NCBI GenBank assembly: GCA_900553695.1
Contig: USEM01000004.1
Coordinates: 4,927 to 68,926 of the forward strand
Reading direction: 5' to 3'
Source of the DNA: an uncultured Clostridium sp.
GTDB lineage: Bacteria > Bacillota > Clostridia > TANB77 > CAG-508
Length of the DNA stretch: 64,000 nt
Under the pieces are notes generated by a model. The model searched no databases. It worked only from the letters and a program-made list of their open reading frames with translations, and was not told where the DNA came from. Below, one piece after another: positions 37,766-47,742 of the stretch; the stretch's first letter is position 1; each line of letters starts with the position of its first letter. A program made the position numbers and the translations under genes.

Positions 37766-39130
37766 ATGAGAAAATATTTTGGAACAGACGGAATTAGAAG
37801 AATAGCCAATACCGAGCTTACACCAGAACTTGTGTATAAGGTAGCAAAAGCAGGAGCTTATGTTTTAGCTAAACATTCAGAACATGCTCCAACAATTCTA
37901 ATTGGAAGAGATACAAGGTTATCAGGTACACTTATTGAAAGTGCTATGACAGCAGGTTTTTTAAGTTATGGAGCAAATGTTAAACTTCTTGGAGTTTTAC
38001 CAACACCAGGTGTAGCATATTTAACAAAGAAATTAAAAGCAGATGCAAGTGTTGTTATATCTGCATCACACAATACATATGAATTCAATGGAATTAAATA
38101 CTTTAGTAATAAAGGTATGAAAATACCAGACGAAATAGAAGAAGAAATAGAAACAGTGTTAGATTCTGGACATCTAGATGAATTAACTGCACATCCAAGC
38201 AAAATTGGTGTTTCTGAATACAGAGAAGATTTAGCAGATGAATATATTTATATGTTAAGAAAGAACTTTGAAGAAAACATTGAAGCAAATTTGAATGATA
38301 ATTTCTGTGTTGCTCTTGATGTTGCAAATGGTGCAACATATAAAGTTGCAGAAAAGGTATTTACAAAACTTGGAATCAACTTTAAAATAATAAACAATTC
38401 TCCAAGTGGTATAAATATCAATGAAAATTGTGGTTCAACACATTTAGGTACACTTAAAGAATATGTTCTTCAAAACCATATGAGCCTTGGTATTGCCTAT
38501 GATGGTGATGGAGATAGATGTTTAGCAATAGATGAAAACGGAAATGAAATTGATGGAGATATACTTTTAGCAATATTTGGAAATTATCTAAAAGAAAAAG
38601 GAAAACTTAAAAATGATACAATTGTAGCAACAATAATGAGTAATATGGGCTTAAATAAATTTGCTGCAAACAATAATATAACTTTAAAACAAACAAAAGT
38701 TGGAGATAGATATGTTCTAGAAGAAATGCTTAAAAACAATTACAACCTTGGTGGAGAACAATCAGGACATATAATAATGCTTGACTATAATCCTACAGGA
38801 GATGGAATATTAACATCACTTATGCTAATACAAATACTTCTTGAAAAGAAAGTCAAAGTTTCAGAATTAAGTAAAATAATGAAAAAATACCCACAAGCAC
38901 AAGTAAATGTTAAAGTTTGCAACGAGAAAAAACCTTTATATCAAGAAGATAGTGAAATACTTAATGAAATAAATTCAATTAAAGAGAAACTTGGAGACAA
39001 TGGAAGAATTGTTGTGAGAGCTTCTGGTACAGAGCCATTAATTAGAGTTATGCTAGAAGGAGAAAGCCAATCTGACCTTGAAAAAATGGCCAATAAACTT
39101 GCTAAATTAATTAAAGTAAAATTAAATTAA
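37766..39130 (+). CDS. glmM: Phosphoglucosamine mutase
   Basis: Makes glucosamine-1-phosphate for peptidoglycan precursors. The 454 residues have the four alpha-phosphohexomutase domains: start MRKYFGTDGIRR, catalytic Ser101 in VISASHNTYEFNG, metal loop YDGDGDRC, sugar loop GGEQSGHI, and phosphate loop VRASGTEPLIRVM. The ribosome site is GAAAGGAC. It has its own promoter. Confidence 0.97.
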   Translation: MRKYFGTDGIRRIANTELTPELVYKVAKAGAYVLAKHSEHAPTILIGRDTRLSGTLIESAMTAGFLSYGANVKLLGVLPTPGVAYLTKKLKADASVVISASHNTYEFNGIKYFSNKGMKIPDEIEEEIETVLDSGHLDELTAHPSKIGVSEYREDLADEYIYMLRKNFEENIEANLNDNFCVALDVANGATYKVAEKVFTKLGINFKIINNSPSGININENCGSTHLGTLKEYVLQNHMSLGIAYDGDGDRCLAIDENGNEIDGDILLAIFGNYLKEKGKLKNDTIVATIMSNMGLNKFAANNNITLKQTKVGDRYVLEEMLKNNYNLGGEQSGHIIMLDYNPTGDGILTSLMLIQILLEKKVKVSELSKIMKKYPQAQVNVKVCNEKKPLYQEDSEILNEINSIKEKLGDNGRIVVRASGTEPLIRVMLEGESQSDLEKMANKLAKLIKVKLN

Positions 39131-39173
39131 TTTTAGGGTTAAATCCCACAAAAGAAAAGGAGGAGAGAAAGTC

Positions 39174-39515
39174 ATGTTTGTTATTAATATCTCTGAGCCT
39201 ATTACATTGTTACTACTTACACTAGCAACTGTATTACTAATTTTTTTAGGAAAAGAAGTAAAAAAAAGTTATGTTCCAGCTTTTGCATTATTCGCATATT
39301 TAATTCTTGTTGTAGTACATAGTGTTCAATTAGGTACATTAACAGAAGAATTTTATGAAACATATCACAGTTTGCTTATCAATTGTGTAGCAATTGATTG
39401 TGTAATGATATTTATATCATTCTTTGCATACTTATGGATTGATGATATTTCAAGCAAATTCTACAAGAAGAAAAGTATAGACAATAGTCTAGACTGGTTC
39501 TGGAATAAAATTTAA
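39174..39515 (+). CDS. Small membrane protein, unknown function
   Basis: The 113 residues have three hydrophobic segments (about 9-26, 34-52, 68-90), then a charged C-terminus (DDISSKFYKKKSIDNSLDWF). The ribosome site is a strong AAAGGAGGAG. Family not recognised. It lies 43 bp after glmM and ends before a terminator, so it may share the glmM transcript. Confidence 0.75.
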   Translation: MFVINISEPITLLLLTLATVLLIFLGKEVKKSYVPAFALFAYLILVVVHSVQLGTLTEEFYETYHSLLINCVAIDCVMIFISFFAYLWIDDISSKFYKKKSIDNSLDWFWNKI

Positions 39516-39523
39516 TTAAACTA

Positions 39524-39558
39524 TAAGGTGGGACAAGTTTTCGTGTTCCACCTTGCTT
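39524..39558 (+). terminator. Terminator after the 113-residue membrane protein gene
   Basis: AAGGTGGGACA / TGTTCCACCTT hairpin followed by GCTTT. The T-run is short. Confidence 0.65.
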
Positions 39559-39583
39559 TATAATAGCAGAAAGGAAAAACAAA

Positions 39584-40069
39584 ATGAATAAAAAAGTTAT
39601 AATTATAAATGGCACAGGAGGTTCAGGCAAAGATACGTTTGTTGAGTTTTGCGCTGAATTTGCTAGAGTTACTAATATATCTTCAGTAGACCCCGCAAAA
39701 GCTGCAGCGAAAGTGTTAGTTGGCTGGGAAGGTGAAAAAGATGATAAAGCAAGAAAACTATTAGTTGATTTAAAAAAACTTAGTATAGATTATAATGATG
39801 CACCAGCAAAATATATAAAATCAAAATATGAAGAATTTAAAGAAAGTGACTCAGAATATTTATTTATTCATATTAGGGAAATTGATGAAATCAAGAAAAT
39901 CAAAGCAATGTTAAATGCTAAAACATTACTGGTAACAAATCCAAGAGTAGCACTAATTACAAGCAATACCTCAGATGGCAATGTTTATAATTATGCATAC
40001 GATTATGAAATAAAAAACGAAGGAACTCTTGAAGATTTAGAACAAAAAGCAAAGGAATTTGTATCATGA
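39584..40069 (+). CDS. P-loop (deoxy)nucleotide monophosphate kinase-like protein
   Basis: The 161-residue protein has Walker A GTGGSGKDT at 9-17 and a layout like small dNMP kinases of phage or cellular origin (FIHIREIDEI as the Arg-bearing strand). The substrate is uncertain. It overlaps nadD by four bases (ATGA), so the two are translationally coupled. Confidence 0.75.
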   Translation: MNKKVIIINGTGGSGKDTFVEFCAEFARVTNISSVDPAKAAAKVLVGWEGEKDDKARKLLVDLKKLSIDYNDAPAKYIKSKYEEFKESDSEYLFIHIREIDEIKKIKAMLNAKTLLVTNPRVALITSNTSDGNVYNYAYDYEIKNEGTLEDLEQKAKEFVS

Positions 40070-40635
40070 AAAAAGAAAAAATAGGTTTCTTTGGAGGCTC
40101 ATTTAACCCTCCAACAAATATGCATATACATTTAGCAAAAAAACTAATTGAAGATAAGTTAATAGAAAAGCTTGTATTTGTACCAGTTGGAGACTATTAC
40201 AAAAAGCAAAACTTAGCCACAGCAATAGATAGATATAATATGCTTAAAATTGCATGTAAAGGCAATAAAAATCTTATGGTAGATAATATTGCATCTAGCC
40301 ACAAAAACATGCTCTATGCCACAGATACCTTCGAACTAATAGCAAATAAATATAAAGATGCAGATATATATTTCATAATGGGCTCTGATAACTTCAAAAA
40401 AATGCCTTCATGGAAAAACTATGAAGAAATAATAAAGAAATATAAATTTATTGTAATTGAAAGACCAAATTATGAAGAAACAGCCAATTTAGAAAATGTT
40501 ATAACATACAAAATAGAGCAACCAGAAGACATGAGCTCAACAAAAATAAGAAACATGCTAAGGCAAGGAAAAGACACAAGTTTATATTTAAACAAAAATG
40601 TAATTGAATATATACAGAAACACAACTTATATTGA
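40066..40635 (+). CDS. nadD: Nicotinate-nucleotide adenylyltransferase
   Basis: Makes deamido-NAD from nicotinate mononucleotide. The 189 residues have the nucleotidyltransferase start GFFGGSFNPPTNMHIH (T/HxGH variant NMHIH) and the C-terminal motif SSTKIRNML. FIMGSDNFKKMPSW matches the family. The yqeK HD gene that often follows nadD is not here. Confidence 0.9.
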   Translation: MKKEKIGFFGGSFNPPTNMHIHLAKKLIEDKLIEKLVFVPVGDYYKKQNLATAIDRYNMLKIACKGNKNLMVDNIASSHKNMLYATDTFELIANKYKDADIYFIMGSDNFKKMPSWKNYEEIIKKYKFIVIERPNYEETANLENVITYKIEQPEDMSSTKIRNMLRQGKDTSLYLNKNVIEYIQKHNLY

Positions 40636-40663
40636 TTAATTCGAATTAAAGTAGGAGGTTTGA

Positions 40664-41563
40664 ATGAAATCATTAAAAAGAATATTATTTTTTTTAGTTA
40701 TAATAGTTGCTATTTGTATTCTAATCTACATTATAAGCCAAAACTTATTAAAGTCAAAGAGTAATATAAAAGCAAAGAGCTTTGAAGAACTTGTACAATT
40801 TAAAACTAATAGTATAAATGATAACGCAAAGGTAGATAGTATTTTAGAAAATTTGGAACTTAGTAAGTATATTACCAAAGTGGAGAAAAAATCTGCAGAT
40901 GAAAAACTAATCATTTACTATAATTGTAATAGTGAAAAAGACGTGAAAAATTATTGGACAAACGTTGAAAAAAATTCGATTATAGAAAAGAATTCAGTTA
41001 TATTATTTTCACTTATAACAAATCTTAATATTATAAGCTATAATTTTAGTGGTATTAACCCAGAAATTATTAGTAATTATCCTTATGTCAATGGAAATAA
41101 TAGGGAAGAAATTATAGAATGCACTAGAGAAGAGATTAACAATAAATATAATCAAGATGTAAGGAATTTTAATAGCAATCCAAAAGATTTTTTAAAGTAT
41201 AATATCAATATGAATTTTACAGAAGTTACTTTATATGAGGTAAGTCACCTTAGTGACAATGCAAAGACTAAAGAAGTCACAATTAGTAACAAAGAGCAAG
41301 TAGAAAGAATAAAAACGATAATTAACGACCAAAATTTTGGCATACTGGATTATCCGACAGATGGTATGTGTTCACTGCTTTTAGACCTGAATAACGGATA
41401 TGTAATAGGTCTATATGATGGCAACACTACACAAGGATTTATTTTCAAAGGGACAGTTGAAGAACTTTTAAGTAATAAAGAAAAATACTCCTTGAATACT
41501 GTTTCTAAAACTATACCTATAGAACTAAAACAATACATACAGGAGATTGCTGATAATAATTAA
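40664..41563 (+). CDS. Signal-anchored protein of unknown function
   Basis: The 299 residues start with one strong hydrophobic helix (8-28, ILFFLVIIVAICILIYII) without a lipobox, so the rest is probably outside the membrane. No family recognised. The body is rich in Asn, Lys and Ser; a segment GILDYPTDGMCSLLLDLNN looks globular. The ribosome site is TAGGAGG. A terminator follows. Confidence 0.75.
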   Translation: MKSLKRILFFLVIIVAICILIYIISQNLLKSKSNIKAKSFEELVQFKTNSINDNAKVDSILENLELSKYITKVEKKSADEKLIIYYNCNSEKDVKNYWTNVEKNSIIEKNSVILFSLITNLNIISYNFSGINPEIISNYPYVNGNNREEIIECTREEINNKYNQDVRNFNSNPKDFLKYNINMNFTEVTLYEVSHLSDNAKTKEVTISNKEQVERIKTIINDQNFGILDYPTDGMCSLLLDLNNGYVIGLYDGNTTQGFIFKGTVEELLSNKEKYSLNTVSKTIPIELKQYIQEIADNN

Positions 41564-41575
41564 AATTCCAATAAT

Positions 41576-41610
41576 AAATCAAGATATTTTTTGGAAATAT
41601 CTTGATTTTT
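41576..41610 (+). terminator. Terminator after the 299-residue protein gene
   Basis: AAATCAAGATATTT / AAATATCTTGATTT hairpin with a T-run. Confidence 0.88.
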
Positions 41611-41667
41611 GTATGTAAAAACATATATAATATATATGCTAATATTCCTAGAAAGGATCTAATAAAA

Positions 41668-42924
41668 TTGGAAGAAATAGATAGCATTTTAAACGAAGCA
41701 AATAGATGCTTGAATTGTAAAACACCTATGTGCAAAAAGGGGTGCCCTATTGAAACTTGTATTCCAGAGTTTATTTCTAAAATTAAGGAAAATAAATTCA
41801 TGGAGGCATACTTTATACTTCAAGAAAATAATCCAATGAGTGAGATTTGTTCTACAATTTGCCCAGTAGAGGAGCAGTGCGTAGGTCATTGCATAAGAGG
41901 ATTAAAAGGTACACCTATAAAAATTAATAGCTTAGAAAAGTTTGTAAACATTTGGGCAAAGGAAAACAAGGTTAGTTATGAGATTAAAAAGGTTCAAAAC
42001 ATAAATAAGAAGGTGGCAATAATAGGAGCAGGGCCTGCAGGAATTGCTTGTGCAATTGACCTTGCTAAAAATGGCGCAAGCGTTACAATATTTGAAAAAG
42101 AAAGCTCTCTAGGTGGAATTTTAGAATATGGCATTCCAGACTTTAGACTTCAAAAAAATATCTTATCTAAAATTGCCAATGTTATGAAAGGTCTTGGAAT
42201 AACTATTAAAACGAATATTACTTTTGGTAAAGATATAACACTAGAAAACTTAAAAGAGCAAGGATATAGCAGTGTATTTTTAGCAATGGGAGCTCAAAAG
42301 CAAACCTCATACAAATTAGCAGAAGAAAACGTTGAAAGTGTTTTTAACTCTGATGAATTTTTAAAAGATTATAACTTAAACCATAAGAAAAGAAATTTAG
42401 GAAAAGTAGTTGTAATTGGCGGAGGGAATGTTGCAATAGATTCTGCAAGAAGTGCAATAAGAATGGGTGCAGACGAGGTTTCCATTGTTTATAGAAGAAA
42501 TAGAGAACTAATGCCAGCAAGAGAAATTGAAGTACAAGAAGCACTAGAAGATGGCATAAAAATAATATACCAAACAAGAGTACTTTCAGCAAATGTTCTT
42601 AACAATAAACTAAAAAGCTTAAACTGTATTAAAACAGAAATTTTAAATTCTAAAGCAGTTGATATAGAAAATTCAGAACATAAAATTGATGCAGACACAG
42701 TTGTATTTGCAATAGGTGCAAAGCCAGATGATAAGCTTATTACAGCTTTAAATATAAAGATGGAAAATGGCTTAATCGCTGTAGATGAAAACTACATGAC
42801 TAATATAGATAATATTTATGCAGGAGGAGATTTAGTAGAAACAAAATCTTCTGTATGCAGAGCAATTGCAACAGGTAAAAAAGTAGCAAAAGCAATTATA
42901 AACAGAAAGGAAAGTGATAAATAA
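41668..42924 (+). CDS. NADPH-dependent glutamate synthase small-subunit-like oxidoreductase (GltD/NfnB/SudA type)
   Basis: FAD- and NAD(P)-binding protein with an N-terminal [4Fe-4S] domain. A TTG start at 41668 follows GAAAGG by the usual 11 bases. The cysteines are in CLNCKTPMCKKGCP and ICSTICPVEEQCVGHC. FAD site: IIGAGPAGIACAIDLAKNG. NAD(P) site: VVIGGGNVAIDSARSAIRMG. The last motif AGGDLVETKSSV is typical. No glutamate synthase large subunit and no NfnA gene is adjacent, so whether it serves glutamate synthesis or electron bifurcation cannot be decided. The stop overlaps der by one base. Confidence 0.88.
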   Translation: MEEIDSILNEANRCLNCKTPMCKKGCPIETCIPEFISKIKENKFMEAYFILQENNPMSEICSTICPVEEQCVGHCIRGLKGTPIKINSLEKFVNIWAKENKVSYEIKKVQNINKKVAIIGAGPAGIACAIDLAKNGASVTIFEKESSLGGILEYGIPDFRLQKNILSKIANVMKGLGITIKTNITFGKDITLENLKEQGYSSVFLAMGAQKQTSYKLAEENVESVFNSDEFLKDYNLNHKKRNLGKVVVIGGGNVAIDSARSAIRMGADEVSIVYRRNRELMPAREIEVQEALEDGIKIIYQTRVLSANVLNNKLKSLNCIKTEILNSKAVDIENSEHKIDADTVVFAIGAKPDDKLITALNIKMENGLIAVDENYMTNIDNIYAGGDLVETKSSVCRAIATGKKVAKAIINRKESDK

Positions 42925-44246
42925 TGTCAAAACCAATGGTAGCCATAATTGGAAAGCCAAACGTAGGTAAATCAACATTTTTTAACTATATCGTTGGTCA
43001 AAGATTATCAATAGTAGAAGATACACCAGGAGTAACAAGAGATAGAATATATGCCGATAGCAACTGGCGTGGTAGAGACTTTACATTAATAGATACAGGA
43101 GGAATTGAACCAGAGCTAGAAGATGTAATTCATGCAGGAATGCGTGAACAAGCAAATATAGCAATTAACATTGCAGATGTAATTGTATTTGTAACAGATA
43201 TAAAACAAGGTATAACCGCTTCTGACCAAGAGATTGCAACAATGCTTAGAAAATCAAAAAAGCCAATAGTTCTAGTTTGCAATAAAGCAGATAACTTTGG
43301 AGAACCAGACCCAGCACTATATGAATTCTATAACTTAGGAATAGGAACTCCATATCCAGTATCATCAACAAACGCACTAGGAATTGGAGATGTACTAGAT
43401 GCAATATATGAGCATTTCCCAGAAAAAGAAGAAGGAGAAGAAAACGAAGACGTTATTAATGTAGCCATAATTGGAAAACCAAATGTTGGTAAATCTTCTT
43501 TAGTAAATAAAATTCTAGGCGAAAACAGAGTAATTGTAAGCGACGTAGCAGGAACAACAAGAGATGCAATAGATTCATATTTTGAAAATGAAACTGGCAA
43601 ATACAACTTCATAGATACAGCAGGAATTAGAAGAAAAAGCAAAGTAAACGAGAATATTGAAAAATACAGCGTAATGCGTTCTTTACTTGCTGTTGAAAGA
43701 GCAGATGTATGCTTAATTTTAATAGATGCAAATGAAGGCGTAACCGACCAAGATGCAAAAATTGCAGGTGAAGCACATGAGGCAGGAAAAGGTGTTATAA
43801 TCGTAGTTAATAAATGGGATGAATACGAAAAAGAAACAGGAACACTTGAAAAATATAAAAAAGAAGTATACAATAGGTTAAGCTATTTATCATATGCACC
43901 AATAATATTTATATCTGCAAAAACTGGACAAAGAGTAGACAAACTATTTACTCTAATTCAAAAGGTTGCAACAAATAATGCAAGAAGAATTCCAACAGCA
44001 ATGCTAAATCAAGTTATAAATGAAGCCATTGCAGTTGTTCAACCACCAACAGATAAAGGTAGAAGGCTAAAAATACTTTATGGAACACAAGTACAAACAA
44101 AACCACCAACATTTGTTATTTTCGTAAATAATAAAGAACTTTTCCATTTCTCTTATGAAAGATATTTGGTAAATCAAATAAGAAGTAACTTCGATATGGA
44201 AGGAACACCAATAAGAATTATCTCAAGAGAAAAAGGTGAAGAATAA
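42924..44246 (+). CDS. der: Ribosome-assembly GTPase Der
   Basis: Essential GTPase of 50S maturation with two G domains and a C-terminal KH-like domain. Both G1 motifs are present (IGKPNVGKSTFFN and IGKPNVGKSSLVN), with NKAD and NKWD as G4. 440 residues, normal. It begins on the last base of the previous stop and is followed by plsY and gpsA, the standard der-plsY-gpsA cluster. Confidence 0.97.
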   Translation: MSKPMVAIIGKPNVGKSTFFNYIVGQRLSIVEDTPGVTRDRIYADSNWRGRDFTLIDTGGIEPELEDVIHAGMREQANIAINIADVIVFVTDIKQGITASDQEIATMLRKSKKPIVLVCNKADNFGEPDPALYEFYNLGIGTPYPVSSTNALGIGDVLDAIYEHFPEKEEGEENEDVINVAIIGKPNVGKSSLVNKILGENRVIVSDVAGTTRDAIDSYFENETGKYNFIDTAGIRRKSKVNENIEKYSVMRSLLAVERADVCLILIDANEGVTDQDAKIAGEAHEAGKGVIIVVNKWDEYEKETGTLEKYKKEVYNRLSYLSYAPIIFISAKTGQRVDKLFTLIQKVATNNARRIPTAMLNQVINEAIAVVQPPTDKGRRLKILYGTQVQTKPPTFVIFVNNKELFHFSYERYLVNQIRSNFDMEGTPIRIISREKGEE

Positions 44247-44264
44247 ATTTAAGGAGGTACAGTT

Positions 44265-44879
44265 ATGTCAGCTGTATATGTATTAGTAGGACTAGTAGCT
44301 TATTTAATAGGCAGTATCAATTTTGCAATAATATTTAGTAAAAAATTTGCAGGATTTGATGTAAGAGAAAAAGGAAGTAAAAATGCAGGAACAACAAATG
44401 TATTAAGAACGGTAGGAAAAAAAGCTGCAGCATTAACATTAATTTGTGATATTCTAAAAGGAGTAGTATCTGTATTATTTGCAATACTAGCTTCAAAAAT
44501 CTGGGAAGGAACTGATGTAGAAGTATTAAAATACTTAGCAGGTTTAATGGCAATAATAGGTCATACATTCCCTGTATATTATGGCTTTAAAGGAGGAAAG
44601 GGAGTTGCAACATCTTTAGGTGTGCTATTAGTTGTAAACCCACAAATAGGCTTAATTTGTTTAGTATTTGCATTAATAATAATGGCAGCAACAAGATGGG
44701 TTTCTTTAGGCTCAATTTTAGCAGCAACATTATTCCCAATATTAACTGTATTTATGGTGGATAATATTGGAGCAAAAATCATAAGTATATTAATAGGTGC
44801 ACTTGTAATATTTAATCATAGAACAAATATTGTAAGACTTAAAAATGGAACAGAAAACAAATTATCATTTAAAAAATAG
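44265..44879 (+). CDS. plsY: Acyl-phosphate:glycerol-3-phosphate acyltransferase
   Basis: Membrane enzyme of phospholipid synthesis; it acylates glycerol-3-phosphate made by the next gene. The 204 residues have about five helices and the three PlsY motifs: GSKNAGTTNVLR, HTFPVYYGFKGGKGVAT and FNHRTNIVRL. The ribosome site is AAGGAGG. Confidence 0.96.
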   Translation: MSAVYVLVGLVAYLIGSINFAIIFSKKFAGFDVREKGSKNAGTTNVLRTVGKKAAALTLICDILKGVVSVLFAILASKIWEGTDVEVLKYLAGLMAIIGHTFPVYYGFKGGKGVATSLGVLLVVNPQIGLICLVFALIIMAATRWVSLGSILAATLFPILTVFMVDNIGAKIISILIGALVIFNHRTNIVRLKNGTENKLSFKK

Positions 44880-44891
44880 AAAGGAGTTATT

Positions 44892-45878
44892 ATGAAAAAT
44901 ATCTCAATAATAGGTAGTGGTAGTTGGGGTTCAGCTCTTGGAATTCATTTAGCACATTTGGGAAATAACGTAAAAATTTGGTCATATTCTCAAGAAGAAG
45001 CAGACCTAATTAATAATGAAAAAAAATGTAAATTCTTGCCACTAGCAACAATACCAGATGGAGTAGTTTGTACAACAGATTTTAAAACCGCAATAGAAGG
45101 TACAGAAATGTTACTTATTGTAACACCATCAAAATTTGTAAGGGAAACAATTCAAAAATTCAAACAATATGTTACTGACCAAGAAATAATAATATGTTCA
45201 AAAGGATTTGAAGAATCTACTTTATATACACTAAATGAAGTAGTAGAAGAAGAACTTCCAAATTGTAAAATAGGAGGTCTATCAGGCCCAAGCCATGCAG
45301 AGGAAGTATCTTTAGAAATACCAACAGCATTAGTTATAGCTTCTGAAGATGATAAATTATTAAAAGACGTTCAATCTACATTTATGAACGAAGCTTTAAG
45401 AATTTATACATCATATGATATTAAAGGAGCAGAGCTAGGAGGAGCTTTAAAAAATATAATAGCTTTTTGTGCTGGTGCAATAACAGGTCTTGAATTAGGA
45501 GACAATACTTTTGCAGCATTACTTACAAGAGGACTCTCAGAAATGGCTAAACTTAGTATAAAAATGGGTGGAGAGCCAAAAACAATATATGGACTTACAG
45601 GTCTTGGAGACTTAATAGTAACATGTATGAGTAACCACAGTAGAAATAGACGTGCCGGAATTTTAATTGGCCAAGGTAAAACAATTGAAGAGGCTAAACA
45701 AGAAATTGGCATGACGATAGAAAGTATAGATAACATTAGAACAGCATATAAACTTTCAAAAAAATATGATGTTGAAATGCCAATTGTAAATACTGTTTAC
45801 GAAGTTTTATTTGAAGGCCTAGATGCAAGAAAAGCAATTGCAAATTTAATGACAAGAAATCCAAAATTTGAAGACTAG
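44892..45878 (+). CDS. gpsA: NAD(P)-dependent glycerol-3-phosphate dehydrogenase
   Basis: Provides glycerol-3-phosphate for PlsY. The 328 residues have the Rossmann motif IIGSGSWGSALGIHLAHLG, the catalytic lysine region ELGGALKNIIAFCAG, and the substrate motif NHSRNRRAG. It lies 12 bases after plsY, in the same operon. Confidence 0.97.
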   Translation: MKNISIIGSGSWGSALGIHLAHLGNNVKIWSYSQEEADLINNEKKCKFLPLATIPDGVVCTTDFKTAIEGTEMLLIVTPSKFVRETIQKFKQYVTDQEIIICSKGFEESTLYTLNEVVEEELPNCKIGGLSGPSHAEEVSLEIPTALVIASEDDKLLKDVQSTFMNEALRIYTSYDIKGAELGGALKNIIAFCAGAITGLELGDNTFAALLTRGLSEMAKLSIKMGGEPKTIYGLTGLGDLIVTCMSNHSRNRRAGILIGQGKTIEEAKQEIGMTIESIDNIRTAYKLSKKYDVEMPIVNTVYEVLFEGLDARKAIANLMTRNPKFED

Positions 45879-45944
45879 AATATTTACAAATCATTTTGGA
45901 TAGAATATAATAGAATATATAAAATAAGAAAGGTAGGAATAAAA

Positions 45945-46421
45945 ATGGGATTTTTTAGTGATTTGGGTAGAAAAACATCTGAAACAACAGGAAAAATAGC
46001 AAGAGAAACAAAATTAAAAATGAAAATTAATGAAAACAAAGGTAAAATTACAGATATATACGAAGAAATAGGTAAAAAAGTATATGAAAAACATGTAAGA
46101 GAAGAAAATATAGATATAAAAGCAGACTTAGAAGAAGAATGCAAAAAGCTAGATGAATTATCTAAAGAAATAGAAGAAGCTAGAATAGAAATTTTAAAAT
46201 TAAACCAAAAGAAGCTTTGCAGTAAATGCTCTGCAGAAATAGAAAATGGTGCGTTATTCTGCCCAAAATGTGGTGAGAAGCAAGAACAAGAACCAACTAA
46301 AAAAGAGGAAGCTCTTGAAAAGTTAGAAGAAGCAAATATCGAACCTGAAAAGCAAGAAGAAGCTGAAGCTGTAAAAGAAGATTTAAAAGAAGAAGTTAAG
46401 GAAGAAAAAAGCGAAGAATAA
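45945..46421 (+). CDS. Coiled-coil zinc-ribbon protein
   Basis: 158-residue cytoplasmic protein. Residues 1-85 form a charged helical region, then a zinc ribbon (CSKCSAEIENGALFCPKCGE), then a Glu- and Lys-rich tail. No enzymatic signature. This layout is common in Clostridia with no settled function. The ribosome site is AAAGGTAGG. Confidence 0.8.
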   Translation: MGFFSDLGRKTSETTGKIARETKLKMKINENKGKITDIYEEIGKKVYEKHVREENIDIKADLEEECKKLDELSKEIEEARIEILKLNQKKLCSKCSAEIENGALFCPKCGEKQEQEPTKKEEALEKLEEANIEPEKQEEAEAVKEDLKEEVKEEKSEE

Positions 46422-46703
46422 TTAATATGGGTATCTTTCATAAAGATACCTTATTATTTTATCTGCATTAAAATCTGTAACATTAATATAGAACCCAGTA
46501 TCTAAGCTTACCCACATATTAATTTTAAACTTCTCATTGTTATCTATAAATGCACCTATAATACTTGCACTTTGTGTTGGATTCTTAAATTCTTCTTCCC
46601 ATTCTAAACCATTTTTTATTTCTATATTTTTTTCGTAAAAATCATGAAGAAACCTTGCAATCTCGCCATTTTCGGTGCTATACAAACTAACTGTTACACT
46701 CAT
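46422..46703 (-). CDS. Small protein of unknown function
   Basis: The 93 residues have no membrane segment or recognised family. It reads MSVTVSLYSTENGEIARFL and ends IIRYLYERYPY. It is convergent with the zinc-ribbon gene and its stop touches that gene's stop. A hairpin (GGTATCTTT / AAAGATACC at about 46430-46450) lies inside its last codons and may terminate the plus-strand transcript. The start follows AAAGGAAT on the minus strand. Confidence 0.7.
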   Translation of the reverse strand: MSVTVSLYSTENGEIARFLHDFYEKNIEIKNGLEWEEEFKNPTQSASIIGAFIDNNEKFKINMWVSLDTGFYINVTDFNADKIIRYLYERYPY

Positions 46704-46803
46704 AATAAATTCCTTTCTTTAATATTATTTCAATATAAATTTAAGATATGCGTTCGAATAAAAGGTAAATTTTTGTTAATACTAATTTTTAAGGTGATTT
46801 ATT

Positions 46804-47688
46804 TTGAAAAAAGTTTTGTTAATTATAATATCAATAACCTTTTTATTAGTTGGGTGTGGAAATAAAAATGAAAATAATTCAGATCAGAAAAAAGTAAGTT
46901 CGGAGATAGAATACTTTAGTTCACAAATAGCAATTTTACTTAATAATTTAAACAATATTTCATTAGATAATTATGAACTTGTATCAGAAAAAATTAACTT
47001 AAGCAAATCTGAAACTGAAAGTAAACAATCAAATAGTGGAGAAAGTCAAAGTGAAGGAAATGGTGGTAAATCTGCTTCTAATTCAGGTGGAAATCAGGCT
47101 TTAAACAATGAAGGGGAAGAAAGTGTATTTGTTACAGATATAAAAACTAAAAATGTATTAAACATAGATACAAATAATGTAGACTGGAATTTAATTAAAA
47201 ACCAAATAGAGCTTATAAATTCTTCTTGGAGTGTTGTAATGCTTGATTTATCTAATGCAAATGTTCCAAATACTGATATTCTAGCATTTGGAGATTTATT
47301 AGATAAAACAATAATCAGTATAAAGAACGAAAATAAGGCAGAAGCACTTACTAATTTAACTGGTCTTTATTCATACATTCCAAAATTCTTATCTGCAACA
47401 TCTAGTGAAAAGAACAAACAAAATATCGAAAATACAAAGTACGCGATTTTTACAGCATATTCAAATGTATCGCAAGATAATTGGACAACAATTTCAAAAA
47501 ATCTATCTGATGCTGAAAATAGCTTCTTAGGCGTATTAAATGATACAGAATATTCGAAAAATAAAGAGTTTAAAATTAATAAAACATATATGTTAATTAA
47601 AGATATGCAAACAGTAATACCAAATAATGATAAAGAATTATTCTTAGTAAAATACAAAACTTTAATGGAAAGCTTAAATACCCTTTAA
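46804..47688 (+). CDS. Lipoprotein of unknown function
   Basis: The 294 residues start at TTG 46804 after AAGGTGA. The signal peptide is KKVLLIIISITFLLVGCGN with a lipobox LVGC, so Cys becomes lipidated and the protein sits on the outer face of the membrane. A linker of Ser, Gly, Asn and Gln (about 76-105) precedes a helical domain (WNLIKNQIELINSSWSVVML). Similar short helical lipoproteins occur in spore-formers without known function. Confidence 0.8.
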   Translation: MKKVLLIIISITFLLVGCGNKNENNSDQKKVSSEIEYFSSQIAILLNNLNNISLDNYELVSEKINLSKSETESKQSNSGESQSEGNGGKSASNSGGNQALNNEGEESVFVTDIKTKNVLNIDTNNVDWNLIKNQIELINSSWSVVMLDLSNANVPNTDILAFGDLLDKTIISIKNENKAEALTNLTGLYSYIPKFLSATSSEKNKQNIENTKYAIFTAYSNVSQDNWTTISKNLSDAENSFLGVLNDTEYSKNKEFKINKTYMLIKDMQTVIPNNDKELFLVKYKTLMESLNTL

Positions 47689-47742
47689 AATAGCTAATAT
47701 TTGTGGTATAATACTTAAAGTTATAATTTAGGGGGAATAATT